DNA of 33,385 bases from Aphanothece sp. CMT-3BRIN-NPC111 (GCA_019359765.1 JAHHGU010000056.1:1-33385), one strand, 5' to 3'. Positions 16,418 through 24,747 are shown, counted from the stretch's first letter. A program made the numbers and translations. The notes: generated by a model from the letters alone, not told the origin.

Positions 16418-16449
16418 GCTAATCGCTAATTGCTAATCGCTAATAGCTA
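16418..16449. repeat. Short tandem GCTAAT(C/T) repeat
   Basis: Four to five imperfect copies of GCTAATCGCTAATTGCTAAT-type sequence fill the end of the spacer between xth and the 2-oxoglutarate decarboxylase gene and run into the latter's stop codon. Such repeats are common in cyanobacterial spacers. Confidence 0.6.
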
Positions 16450-18084
16450 AATAGCACAACTCAACTCACCAGCTTTTTGGGTGAAACGCAGGTTCTCCCG
16501 GTAGTCTACTCGGCAGTCAATTACCGAGGGTACTGGTTGAGCTAGAGCCGTTTTCAGGATAGGAATAAATTCAGCCGTGGATTCTACTCGGTATCCTTTT
16601 AAACCCATACTTTCGGCAAATTTGACAAAATCCGGATTGCCAAACTTGACATAAGCTGACTCGCCCAATTGATTCTGTTGCTTCCACTCAATCAAGCCAT
16701 AGCCCCCATCATTAAAAATGATGGTAACAAAGGCAGTGCCGACACGAAGGGCTGTTTCCAATTCTTGGCAATTCATCATAAATCCCCCGTCTCCTGTCAC
16801 GGCGACTACCTGCTGTTGGGGAGAAACTAACTTAGCCGCGATCGCACCTGGAATAGCAATCCCCATTGCCGCAAACCCATTGGATATAATACAAGTATTC
16901 GGGCGATCGCAGTGATAATGCCGTGCCATCCACATCTTGTGAGCGCCCACATCACAGATGACAATATCCTCCGGTCGCATCACTTGCCGCAGGTCATAAA
17001 GTAGTTTTTGCGGCTTAATTGGGAAACCATCGTCGTTGGCATACTGTTCGTAGTCTGACCGGATATCATCTCTTAATTGCAAAGCATAAGGTTCTGGTTT
17101 GCCCGTTCTATCCGCCCGTTTTAAAATTTCTGAGAGCGAATCGGAAATATCCCCCACGACTTCGACTATCGGAATATAGCTGCTATCAATCTCAGCAGAA
17201 ACAGCCCCTATATGGATAATCGGAATCTTGCCATCGCTATTCCACCGCTTGGGAGAATATTCAATTAAGTCATAACCAATGGCAATTACTAAATCAGTTT
17301 GATCAAAGCCACAGCTGATGTAATCTCGCTGCTGCAAACCCACGCTCCACAGCGCCAGAGGATGAGTATATGCAATTGCTCCCTTGCCCATGAAGGTATT
17401 AGCCACAGGAATATTCATTCGGGTGGCAAATTCCGCCAAAGCTTGACTAGCATTAGCCCTGATAGCTCCATTCCCCACTAATATTAGGGGATTCGTAGCT
17501 TGGGAGATAATTTGGGCTGCCTGCTCAATACTGCGGAAGGAGGCATAAGTTTTTTCCAAGTCGCCTTTGCTAAGTGGTTCACCAGAGGCAGACATGGCGG
17601 CAATATTTTCCGGCACATCAATATGAACCGCGCCTGGTTTTTCTGCCTGTGCCCGTTTAAACGCTTTACGGACAATTTCCGGTGTAATGCTGGGTCTGAC
17701 GATCTGGGCGTTCCATTTGGTTACTGGTGAGAACATTGCCACCAAATCTAGATATTGGTGAGATTCAATGTGCATCCGGTCTGTTCCCACCTGCCCTGTA
17801 ATCGCCACTAGAGGGGCACCGTCTAGATTGGCATCAGCTACCCCAGTCATCAGGTTAGTTGCCCCTGGACCGAGCGTAGAAAGGCAAACCCCAGCTTGTC
17901 CGGTTAAGCGACCGTAGACATCGGCCATGAAGGCTGCACCCTGCTCATGACGTGTCGTAATAAATTGAATTGAAGAATGCTTGATTGCCTCAAGTACGTG
18001 CAGATTTTCTTCGCCAGGAAGCCCAAAAATGTAGCGTACTCCTTCGTTTTCCAGGCAGCGTACTAATAATTCAGCAGTGTTCAT
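16447..18084 (-). CDS. Thiamine-diphosphate enzyme: 2-oxoglutarate decarboxylase (acetolactate synthase-like)
   Basis: A 545-residue ThDP enzyme of the acetolactate synthase family. E47 in RHEQGAAFMADVYGR is the catalytic glutamate. GDGGFMMN at 431-438 with N458 in FNDGGYG is the ThDP/Mg site. It would usually be annotated as a large-subunit acetolactate synthase. The neighbour at 18293-19660, however, is an NAD(P)-aldehyde dehydrogenase of the succinic semialdehyde type. This pair matches Synechococcus PCC 7002 A2770/A2771, in which the ThDP enzyme converts 2-oxoglutarate to succinic semialdehyde to close the TCA cycle. There is no regulatory ilvN gene adjacent. Assignment as 2-OGDC rests on this context plus family resemblance; acetolactate synthesis remains possible. 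Confidence 0.82.
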   Translation of the reverse strand: MNTAELLVRCLENEGVRYIFGLPGEENLHVLEAIKHSSIQFITTRHEQGAAFMADVYGRLTGQAGVCLSTLGPGATNLMTGVADANLDGAPLVAITGQVGTDRMHIESHQYLDLVAMFSPVTKWNAQIVRPSITPEIVRKAFKRAQAEKPGAVHIDVPENIAAMSASGEPLSKGDLEKTYASFRSIEQAAQIISQATNPLILVGNGAIRANASQALAEFATRMNIPVANTFMGKGAIAYTHPLALWSVGLQQRDYISCGFDQTDLVIAIGYDLIEYSPKRWNSDGKIPIIHIGAVSAEIDSSYIPIVEVVGDISDSLSEILKRADRTGKPEPYALQLRDDIRSDYEQYANDDGFPIKPQKLLYDLRQVMRPEDIVICDVGAHKMWMARHYHCDRPNTCIISNGFAAMGIAIPGAIAAKLVSPQQQVVAVTGDGGFMMNCQELETALRVGTAFVTIIFNDGGYGLIEWKQQNQLGESAYVKFGNPDFVKFAESMGLKGYRVESTAEFIPILKTALAQPVPSVIDCRVDYRENLRFTQKAGELSCAI

Positions 18085-18116
18085 TCCTTATCCTTTGTCC
18101 TGAGTTGGTTGACTCT

Positions 18117-18223
18117 TGACCAAAATAATTCGTAATCCCCGGTTTCAAGCCCCTAAATTTATTTAGGGAAAACTCATAAATGCTCCCGTATCAATGTTCA
18201 AGCCCCTAAATTTATTTATGGGG
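18117..18223. repeat. Dispersed ~110-bp repeat, copy A
   Basis: Runs from TGACCAAAATAATTCGTAAT (18117) through CGGTTTCAAGCCCCTAAA, then ATGCTCCCGTATCAATG, to TTATGGGG (18223). The same sequence order occurs in inverted orientation at 27713-27826 with modest divergence. Within copy A, TTCAAGCCCCTAAATTTATT occurs twice, 53-54 nt apart. It occupies the spacer between the SSADH stop and the 2-OGDC start and would be transcribed in any shared mRNA. Confidence 0.75.
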
Positions 18224-18227
18224 TATT

Positions 18228-18248
18228 AATTACGAATTACGAATTACG
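18228..18248. repeat. Three tandem AATTACG units
   Basis: Perfect copies at 18228-18234, 18235-18241 and 18242-18248, abutting dispersed repeat copy A. A single AATTACGAATT also flanks copy B near 27806. Confidence 0.7.
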
Positions 18249-18292
18249 AATTGGAGCGCAGCGACATGACCAATCACCAATTACCAAATCAT

Positions 18293-19660
18293 TTATTTCA
18301 CCCAAACAGTTTTGATATTCACAAACTCATGAATACCTTGGCTGCCAAGTTCACGCCCATATCCAGAACGCTTGATGCCGCCAAAAGGTAGACGTGGATC
18401 TGATTTGACTAAGCCGTTGATAAATACTGCACCTGCTTCTAATTCGTTAATTAAGCGATCGCGTTCTTCCTCATCCGTTGTCCAAGCACTCGCTCCCAGC
18501 CCGAAAGGAATCGCATTAGCCCGTTGAATCGCTTCATCAATACTTGCCACCCTAAATAGCAACGCTACTGGACCAAAAAATTCCTCATTGTCAGCGGGTG
18601 TTCCCGCTGGAAAGTCTGTGAGAATAGTAGCTGGATAAAAATTACCTGGGCGATCGCCCAAAGGTTTTCCCCCAGCTAGAACTCGCGCCCCTTTGGTAAT
18701 GCACTCTTGCACTTGTTGGTCTAAATCTTGGAGGATAGATGGGGTTGCCAAGGGTCCGAGATCTGTTTCTGGATTCATCGGATCTCCTACTTTCAGGGCT
18801 TGGAATTTCTCTGCGAGGCGTTTCTCAAATTCATCCGCGATCGCATCCACGACAATAAACCGTTTGGCGGCAATGCAAGATTGACCATTATTTAACATCC
18901 GCGCCGTGACAGCTGTTTCCATAGCTGCTTCCATGTCCGCACTTTCTAAAACAATAAACGGATCGCTCCCTCCTAACTCCAAGACAGTTTTTTTTATGTG
19001 CTTACCAGCTACTGCTGCCAGACTTGCCCCAGCAGACTCACTCCCGGTTAAGGTAGCAGCCTTAACCCGCTCATCCGCAATAATAGCGGCAACTTTATCT
19101 GCACCTACCAGCAAGGTTTGAAACACCCCAGATGGAAAACCTGCCTGCTGAAAAATTTCTTCTATTGCCAAGGCACACTGGGGCACATTGGAGGCGTGTT
19201 TAAGTAAGCCCACATTACCCGCCATCAGTGCTGGTGCTGCAAAGCGGAATACTTGCCAGAAAGGAAAATTCCAGGGCATCACCGCCAAAATTGGCCCTAA
19301 TGGTTGGTAGCGGATAAAGCTATGGCTGGCATCGGTGGATGCTGGGACATCTGCGAGAAATTTAGGTGCGTTTTCCGCATAATAACGACAGCCTAAGGCA
19401 CTTTTTTCCACTTCTGCGATCGCCGCCTTCAATGGCTTACCCATTTCTAGGGTCATGATTTTGCCAAATCTCTCGCGATCGCGAACTAAAATATCAGCGG
19501 CTTTGTTTATCCACTCCGCCCTTTGAGCTAAGGGCGTCCAGCGGTATTGCTCAAACGCTTGTTGTGCCTGCTCTAGCTTTGCCTCTATCAACTTATCCGT
19601 CAGTGGCTCAAATGTGCGTAGCGTTTCCCCAGTTGTTGGGTTAATCGTTGCGATCGCCAT
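18293..19660 (-). CDS. NAD(P)-dependent succinic semialdehyde dehydrogenase
   Basis: A 455-residue aldehyde dehydrogenase starting at ATG 19660 (MAIATINPTTGETL). GGAGG lies 8 nt upstream, which excludes the in-frame extension to 19681. The general base E228 is in VLELGGSDPF and nucleophile C262 in NNGQSCIAAKRF; GPILAVMPWNFPFWQ and FGGIKRSGYGRELG are further family blocks. It oxidises succinic semialdehyde to succinate. It is upstream of the 2-OGDC gene on the same strand, separated by 208 nt that hold a dispersed repeat. Together they convert 2-oxoglutarate to succinate and bypass 2-oxoglutarate dehydrogenase. Cofactor preference (NADP or NAD) is not settled by reading the sequence. Confidence 0.92.
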   Translation of the reverse strand: MAIATINPTTGETLRTFEPLTDKLIEAKLEQAQQAFEQYRWTPLAQRAEWINKAADILVRDRERFGKIMTLEMGKPLKAAIAEVEKSALGCRYYAENAPKFLADVPASTDASHSFIRYQPLGPILAVMPWNFPFWQVFRFAAPALMAGNVGLLKHASNVPQCALAIEEIFQQAGFPSGVFQTLLVGADKVAAIIADERVKAATLTGSESAGASLAAVAGKHIKKTVLELGGSDPFIVLESADMEAAMETAVTARMLNNGQSCIAAKRFIVVDAIADEFEKRLAEKFQALKVGDPMNPETDLGPLATPSILQDLDQQVQECITKGARVLAGGKPLGDRPGNFYPATILTDFPAGTPADNEEFFGPVALLFRVASIDEAIQRANAIPFGLGASAWTTDEEERDRLINELEAGAVFINGLVKSDPRLPFGGIKRSGYGRELGSQGIHEFVNIKTVWVK

Positions 19661-20037
19661 GACTGCGCCCTCCAATCCCAAAGTATATGGGGTAGCCTTT
19701 TCGTTTCCTCTTCTGTTGCCTTGCTACTCCCCATGATGAGATTTCTATTTTAGTGCGCCAATTGCAGCAAGGTGCTCTACAGCAAGGCATGCTAACAATA
19801 GTTCTAGGTTCTTCACAAAATCTTTAGTTTTTTGATTATTTTATGTAATATTGAGAAGAATAGAATATGCCCATTAGCTTGGCGGGTCTTTTCCTCAATC
19901 AAAGCAACGACTTCGCCACCTAGTGGTTAAGCTACGAGCCAGTCCATTGCAAGCGCCGCCTAGCCGCTTGGGGAGTGCCTCCTTACCTCTTCTGGTGAGA
20001 TTGACATGACAGTCGCACTACTTCCCAGGAATACAGC
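19661..20037. other. 377-nt divergent spacer, no gene seen
   Basis: Lies between the minus-strand SSADH gene and the plus-strand response regulator, so it should hold two promoters. An AT-rich segment at about 19815-19860 (TTTTTTGATTATTTTATGTAATATTG) is the best candidate for a promoter core. An AAGCGCCGCCTAGCCGCTT inverted-repeat-like stretch lies near 19950-19970. No open frame is protein-like. Confidence 0.4.
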
Positions 20038-20475
20038 ATGGATGCATTGAAACTTTCCCACGCTAGCGACGATAAATATATTTTTAGCAGCGGTCAAGCA
20101 TGCACAGCCAAAATGCCTTTAATTTTGGTAGTCGATGATGATGAAGATAACTTAGTGCTCATGGCTTATACCCTAGAGTCGCTTAATTGCAGCGTAATTA
20201 CAGCAATGGACGGTGAGACAGCTCTCTTGGCAGCACGAAGCAAACAGCCCGATTTGATTCTGCTGGATATAATGTTGTATCCCGTAGATGGTCTTCAGAT
20301 TCTCTCTCAACTCAAGCAAGATTCAAGAACCATGGCAATTCCAGTCGTAGCCGTGACCGCTTTGGCAAGAGAAGAAGACAAAGAGCGCATTCTTCAAGCG
20401 GGCTGCAATGACTATATCAGCAAGCCATATATCCTCGAAGAGATGGAAGCGCTGATTCGTCGCTACCTGGGTTGA
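20038..20475 (+). CDS. Single-domain response regulator (CheY-like receiver)
   Basis: A 145-residue receiver with a 25-residue N-terminal extension. D33/D34 in VVDDDEDN form the acidic pocket, D77 in LILLDIML is the phosphorylation site, and T107 (VAVTALA) and K129 (YISKPY) are the switch residues. There is no output domain, so it must act through protein contact in a phosphorelay; no histidine kinase is nearby. AGGA 7 nt before ATG 20038 supports the long start; the shorter alternative is the Met of MPLILVVDDD. The 3' end overlaps the convergent DUF2294 gene by 13 nt. Confidence 0.93.
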   Translation: MDALKLSHASDDKYIFSSGQACTAKMPLILVVDDDEDNLVLMAYTLESLNCSVITAMDGETALLAARSKQPDLILLDIMLYPVDGLQILSQLKQDSRTMAIPVVAVTALAREEDKERILQAGCNDYISKPYILEEMEALIRRYLG

Positions 20476-20891
20476 ACATTATCTGGCGAGCGACCTTTGG
20501 ATATAGAAGAGGGATTACGAACTTGAGGTACAGCAGCCAAGACAGCGATAGTGCCAGCACGACCTGTTTCTAAGGTAGCATCGCTAAGCAGGTCTATCAC
20601 AGGCACATTCATCACCTCTTCAATCAGTTCCTTTAACTGAGGTTGAATGGCTTTATCTAAATCTGACCGCACTTGTTGAGCCAACTGCATCTGACCATTG
20701 TTCAGCAGAATTTGTTCAGATGGGGTAATAGAATCTTCGATAACAATTGCCAGATTGTCATCAAATACTTCACAACTCACTTTACTTGGTCGATGCCCCA
20801 GCTGAGTTAGGTACAGAGCCTGGATACGCTGCGATAGGACTTGTTCGAGCTGTCCACGTGTTAATTTTGAGAGCAATCTATCCATAGCCAT
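20463..20891 (-). CDS. DUF2294 family protein
   Basis: A 142-residue soluble protein. LTRGQLEQVLSQRIQALYLTQLGHRPSKVSCEVFDDNLAIVIEDSITPSEQ is the DUF2294 core: a helix, then a beta-strand pair with a G..P..V pattern. It is followed by a helical region (QVRSDLDKAIQPQLKELIEEV) and a polar tail. The family is common in cyanobacteria and Firmicutes; its role is not established. Two close start codons (20891 and 20885) are possible. It converges on the response regulator with a 13-nt 3' overlap. Confidence 0.8.
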   Translation of the reverse strand: MAMDRLLSKLTRGQLEQVLSQRIQALYLTQLGHRPSKVSCEVFDDNLAIVIEDSITPSEQILLNNGQMQLAQQVRSDLDKAIQPQLKELIEEVMNVPVIDLLSDATLETGRAGTIAVLAAVPQVRNPSSISKGRSPDNVQPR

Positions 20892-21111
20892 AAACCGTAA
20901 GCTCTAGCAACAGTGGATGCATAGTTATTTAGAAGCTAACAGTCGGCAAAACTGAAAATCACCAATCTAAGGGCATAGCTGCTGTTCTAACCCAGTATAG
21001 TAGTCGGGGTTAGATAAGTAGTATATGAATCAGGAGCGGTCATTTGAGAGATTTTAAGTTGAGTATTGCTCCTGATTTCACATTGAACCCTGTATCTAAG
21101 GAACCACTGTT

Positions 21112-21987
21112 ATGTTTTTAGTCACTGGAGCCACTGGAGGATTAGGCAATCGAATCGTTCGGCTGCTACGAGAGCGGGAGATGCCAGCGCGAGCTTTTGT
21201 CCGCCTCATGTCTCGCTACGGGGAACTAGAACATCAAGGTGCCCAGATATTTATTGGTGATTTGCTACAAGACAAAGATATTCAGAAAGCCTGTAAAGAC
21301 GTCCGCTACATCATCAGCGCTCATGGCTCCGATAGTAATGCTCAGGCACTAGATTACCGCGCCAATATTGAATTGATTGACCAGGCAAAGGAGACAGGCG
21401 TCGAGCATTTCGTTTTCATCTCCGTACTGGGAGCTGAACGGGGGTATCAGGATGCACCAGTGTTTAAGGCAAAGCGGGCAGTGGAACAATATCTGCAAGA
21501 AAGTGGATTAAATTACACCATCTTGCGCCCTTCGGGTTTTTCCTCAAATCTTCTGCCGCTAGCCCAACAGTTTCGGCAGACGGGGATTTACCTGCTAATT
21601 GGCGACCCTAAAAGCCGTACTTCGATTGTCAGTACTGACGACTTAGCACAGATTGCCGTGGACTCTGTTACGGTTGAAGGTGCGCGGAATCAAATTTTTC
21701 CTGTAGGAGGGCCAGATATCTTACAGCGTCAGGATATTCCCCGCATCTTTGGTCGCATCTTCAACCGGGAACCGATTGTAATTAACGCACCCCTGTTTAT
21801 GCTTGATGGGTTGCGAAGTGCGATTGGGCTGTTGAATCCCAAGGCTCAAAAAGCCCTCGGCACCTTCCGGACGTTGCTAGATAATGAATTTTTCTGCACG
21901 CCGGATGATATTCAAAACCTAGAGTCGATTTTTAACCTCAAGCTGGAATCGTTGGAGAGTTTCTTGCAGCGCTATTTAGGAAATTAA
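21112..21987 (+). CDS. Atypical SDR, NmrA-like NAD(P)-binding protein
   Basis: A 291-residue Rossmann-fold protein. TGATGGLGNRIVR at residues 5-17 is the glycine-rich NAD(P) motif (TGAxGxxG), and R28 after MPARAFVR suggests NADP binding. VEHFVFISVLGAER and LNYTILRPSGF are typical of atypical SDRs of the NmrA / Ycf39 group. It lacks the classical YxxxK active site, so it may be a nucleotide-binding chaperone or regulator rather than a dehydrogenase. AAGGA 9 nt before the ATG fits the start. A terminator-like hairpin follows at 22053. Confidence 0.85.
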   Translation: MFLVTGATGGLGNRIVRLLREREMPARAFVRLMSRYGELEHQGAQIFIGDLLQDKDIQKACKDVRYIISAHGSDSNAQALDYRANIELIDQAKETGVEHFVFISVLGAERGYQDAPVFKAKRAVEQYLQESGLNYTILRPSGFSSNLLPLAQQFRQTGIYLLIGDPKSRTSIVSTDDLAQIAVDSVTVEGARNQIFPVGGPDILQRQDIPRIFGRIFNREPIVINAPLFMLDGLRSAIGLLNPKAQKALGTFRTLLDNEFFCTPDDIQNLESIFNLKLESLESFLQRYLGN

Positions 21988-22052
21988 AAGAGTTGGGTGC
22001 TAATCGATAGCAGATTAAGGCTAGCAGTGTCATTGTTTAACTTTTATATCAG

Positions 22053-22096
22053 AGGCGTTGCAGATCGACGCAATAATTCAGCAACGCCTTTTGATT
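22053..22096 (+). terminator. Probable intrinsic terminator of the SDR gene
   Basis: AGGCGTTGC (22053-22061) pairs perfectly with GCAACGCCT (22081-22089) across a 19-nt loop, and TTTGATT follows. It lies 66 nt past the SDR stop. The T-run is short, so strength is uncertain. Confidence 0.55.
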
Positions 22097-22199
22097 AAAA
22101 GTAGCGATCGCGCTTTTTGGGTAAGCCAGATATTTTATATTTTTAATCACAGCTCTCAGAAAGTATTCAGCCACTGAAACGGATTTTTCCAATAGGTTC

Positions 22200-22550
22200 T
22201 TAGGGCAATGCTTTTACATAGCCAATCTGGGGAGCAGAATAGATAGAAACAAATACAGCATTCTCGGTACCCTCATTCACAGCTCCGTGAATAAATGTTT
22301 TGTCTGCCAAAGCAATTTGACCAACGCCCAAAGTTTGGCTCTGACCGTTTCCCAGAGAATAAGTTAAAGTACCCCGCAGCATCACCCATGTATCTTGCCC
22401 ATCCGGGTGATAGTGAGCTTGAACCATTTGCCCAGGTTGGACTCCCCAAACAGCAATGCTAGAGTTTTCAGTAATAACAATTTCAGTAACAGTAGCTTCT
22501 TGATTGGAGAAGCGAACATGAGCTTCGAGTGCAAAGATTCTTTCATTCAT
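22200..22550 (-). CDS. Single-domain cupin protein
   Basis: A 116-residue beta-barrel protein from ATG 22550 (MNERIFALEAHV..); an in-frame GTG at 22583 would add 11 residues. Cupin motif 1 is VQAHYHPDGQDTWVMLRGTL, with two His (H-Y-H) and a downstream acidic or Gln position. Motif 2, around GQIALADKTFIHGAVNEG, supplies the third His. It probably binds a divalent metal. Substrate or ligand cannot be inferred, and there is no operon partner. Confidence 0.85.
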   Translation of the reverse strand: MNERIFALEAHVRFSNQEATVTEIVITENSSIAVWGVQPGQMVQAHYHPDGQDTWVMLRGTLTYSLGNGQSQTLGVGQIALADKTFIHGAVNEGTENAVFVSIYSAPQIGYVKALP

Positions 22551-23013
22551 AGTTGTCGGGGCTATCAGAGATAAAAATGTCACGTGTGAAACTCAAACGA
22601 CTAACTCAGCCGTCCGAGTTGGTGCTGTTATTGCTACTGTCCTTTATGATCTCTATTCTTCTGAATCTCGATTGGCATGGGTTTGAGTAGTTGTCGCCTC
22701 ACTTGATTGAGAAGAATACGCGATCGCCTTCTTTAATTCTCCAAACTCACATTCCTCACCTATCAGTGACCAGAAAGACTTTAAGTAGGTTGCGGTGCCG
22801 CCCACTGTAAGAAAACAGCGCTTCTACGATATCTGATCAAGCGGTGCAAGTTTGTTCGCTATGAGCAAAGGTCGAGGCTGCGATCGCGCTAGTCGTTTGT
22901 GTCCGCTACTTCCTCGTTTATGACACAGCCGATATTTCGGCAAGTGCATAAACCAGGAAAGTCCACACTACAGAGTCAGTGTAGACACAAAGATACTAGA
23001 AGGAAGATTCAGA
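22551..23013. other. 463-nt divergent spacer, no gene seen
   Basis: Lies between the minus-strand cupin and the plus-strand exported protein. It carries HIP1-like sites near 22720 and 22880, a small CCGATATTTCGG hairpin near 22930, and an ACACT..AGTGT pair near 22965-22985. The word CCAGGAAAGTCC at about 22952 recalls a conserved RNase P RNA segment, but the rest of that RNA is absent. Confidence 0.4.
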
Positions 23014-23340
23014 ATGCATCACATAAACACGACAATCATTGGTTTTTCATTGCTGATAAGTGCCCTGCTCTCTCCCGGTGCTATGGCACAGCAGCAGTTG
23101 CTAACCACACCGAGCGGTGGTGAAGTGCAGCAAAGAGTTCCGTGCCATGATCCTCTTGGTAGACCCGTCAAGTGCCCATGGGAGAAAATTAAAAACCCTA
23201 CGTTGCCAAGCAATAGCTCGGAAGCTGAGGCAGAGAAAAAGAAGAATCCCTGCAATCCTAAGGGTGGGCAATCTGTCGATACCAAAGCCTGCCGCGATTA
23301 CACCCTTGGCAATCCCAAGCCACCTATCAACCCGAAATAA
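23014..23340 (+). CDS. Small exported Cys/Pro/Lys-rich protein, unknown function
   Basis: A 108-residue protein with a clear signal peptide (MHHINTTIIGFSLLISALLSPGAMAQQ, cleavage after AMA). The mature part of about 82 residues has four cysteines in a CHDPLGRPVKC pair and a CNPKGGQSVDTKAC pair. Both are loops of the form C-x(3)-G-x(5-8)-C, which suggests two internal disulfides or duplicated metal loops. The linker is charged (EAEAEKKKN) and the end is Pro-rich (GNPKPPINPK). AAGGAAG about 9 nt before the ATG supports the start. No known family is recognised. A large perfect hairpin lies 55 nt downstream. Confidence 0.7.
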   Translation: MHHINTTIIGFSLLISALLSPGAMAQQQLLTTPSGGEVQQRVPCHDPLGRPVKCPWEKIKNPTLPSNSSEAEAEKKKNPCNPKGGQSVDTKACRDYTLGNPKPPINPK

Positions 23341-23394
23341 TTATTTTGTTCACTGTGGCAGCAGTAGCGGATGTGCTACGCACGTTTTATACTG

Positions 23395-23449
23395 GTCGGC
23401 ATTCCCCTCCCGTTATAGGCACTAGCCTTAATAGGAGGGGAATGCCGAC
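23395..23449. repeat. Perfect 16-bp inverted repeat
   Basis: GTCGGCATTCCCCTCC (23395-23410) pairs with GGAGGGGAATGCCGAC (23434-23449). The 23-nt loop contains a further AGGC/GCCT pair. No T-run follows on either strand. It sits between the exported protein and anmK and could be a REP-like dispersed element or a transcript-stabilising stem. Confidence 0.65.
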
Positions 23450-23563
23450 ATTTAGTATGCAGCGAGAGCGATTTCCTGCGGCGCTAGCTCTTTGTCTCCT
23501 TGCTGTTTCGCTATTGATGCAACTGGACACGAGATTACGTCCCCTGCCCCTCGATCCCTAAAA

Positions 23564-24724
23564 ATGAAACGTGTAATTGGTTTAATGAGCGGCACGTCAG
23601 CCGATGGCATTGATGCCGCCTTGGTAGAGGTTGGCGGTACAGATATAGATTTGAAAGTAAAGCTTCTAGCTGGAACCACTTACCCTTACCCAGCAACACT
23701 AAGAGAGCAAATTTTGGAGGTCTGCGCTGGTGCATCTCTGTCTATGGCAGAGTTTGCCCAATTAGATGATGCGATCGCAATTCAATTTGCCCAAGCTGCC
23801 CTGGCTATTCAAAACGGAAATACTCCCGCCCAACTGATTGGTTCTCACGGACAAACCGTTTACCACCGCCCCCCCCATACTCAGAATGAATTGGGTTTTC
23901 AAATGGGATACAGCCTTCAGTTGGGTCGAGGCGCTTTAATTGCTCAGCTGACCAACATCCAAACTGTGGATAACTTCCGGGCGGCCGATCTTGCCGCTGG
24001 TGGACATGCTGCCCCACTTGTGCCAAAAATTGACGCTTATACGTTGGGAGATGCGACACGGCACCGATGTATTCAAAATATCGGTGGTATTGGTAATGTG
24101 GCATATCTACCGGCTCGCAGTGTTAATAACTGGGAAGCAGGTGTATGCGGCTGGGATACTGGCCCTGGCAATAGTCTGTTGGATTTAGCAGTACAAGACT
24201 TATCTGGCGGCACCCAAACCTACGACAAAGACGGAGCTTGGGCAGCTACTGGTACTCCCTGTCATGTTCTCGTAGAACAATGGCTTCAGCAAGACTTTTT
24301 TCTGCAACCGCCCCCTAAATCTACAGGTAGAGAGCTATTTGGTGCTGATTATCTACAGCAGTGTTTGGCAGATGCTGAGACTTATGCTCTCAGTCCGGCT
24401 GATCTACTAGCTACCCTCACGGAACTCACGGCGGCCTCAATTGTTCACAGCTACCGCACCTTCCTCCCCCAGATGCCGGACGAGGTGCTATTGTGTGGCG
24501 GTGGTAGTCGCAATCTCTACTTAAAACAACGCCTGCAAGCACTACTAGAAAAGGTGCCGGTGTTAATTACTGATGAGGTTGGTATGAGTGCAGATTTTAA
24601 AGAAGCGATCGCCTTTGCCGTTCTCGCCTATTGGCGTGATTTGGGCATAGCTGGCAATCTGCCTCAAGTCACGGGTGCTAGGCAGGCAGTGCTGCTTGGT
24701 GACGTCCACCTGCCAGTGCTGTAA
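23564..24724 (+). CDS. anmK: Anhydro-N-acetylmuramic acid kinase
   Basis: Phosphorylates and opens 1,6-anhydro-MurNAc released during peptidoglycan turnover, giving MurNAc-6-phosphate. The 386-residue product starts at ATG 23564 with MKRVIGLMSGTSADGIDAAL, the AnmK signature. An upstream in-frame start at 23492 would add 24 residues and is not needed. Other family blocks: QLIGSHGQTVYHRP, QTVDNFRAADLAAGGHAAPLVP, NIGGIGNVAYLP, GWDTGPGNSLLD, and VLLCGGGSRNLYLKQRL. It converges on queF with 23 nt between stops. No murQ is visible nearby. Confidence 0.95.
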   Translation: MKRVIGLMSGTSADGIDAALVEVGGTDIDLKVKLLAGTTYPYPATLREQILEVCAGASLSMAEFAQLDDAIAIQFAQAALAIQNGNTPAQLIGSHGQTVYHRPPHTQNELGFQMGYSLQLGRGALIAQLTNIQTVDNFRAADLAAGGHAAPLVPKIDAYTLGDATRHRCIQNIGGIGNVAYLPARSVNNWEAGVCGWDTGPGNSLLDLAVQDLSGGTQTYDKDGAWAATGTPCHVLVEQWLQQDFFLQPPPKSTGRELFGADYLQQCLADAETYALSPADLLATLTELTAASIVHSYRTFLPQMPDEVLLCGGGSRNLYLKQRLQALLEKVPVLITDEVGMSADFKEAIAFAVLAYWRDLGIAGNLPQVTGARQAVLLGDVHLPVL

Positions 24725-24747
24725 GCAATTTCTTAACAGCGATAGAT

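Noticed and set aside
16447..18084. Plain acetolactate synthase (ilvB) call
   Set aside because: Possible by family, but the adjacent succinic semialdehyde dehydrogenase and lack of ilvN make the 2-oxoglutarate decarboxylase role more likely.
22940..23000. Possible RNase P RNA fragment (CCAGGAAAGTCC word)
   Set aside because: The other conserved regions of the ~400-nt RNA are absent on both sides; the word is likely chance.
23346..23561. Plus-strand frame of 71 codons between the exported protein and anmK
   Set aside because: It runs through the 16-bp inverted repeat and has no start signal or protein-like pattern.
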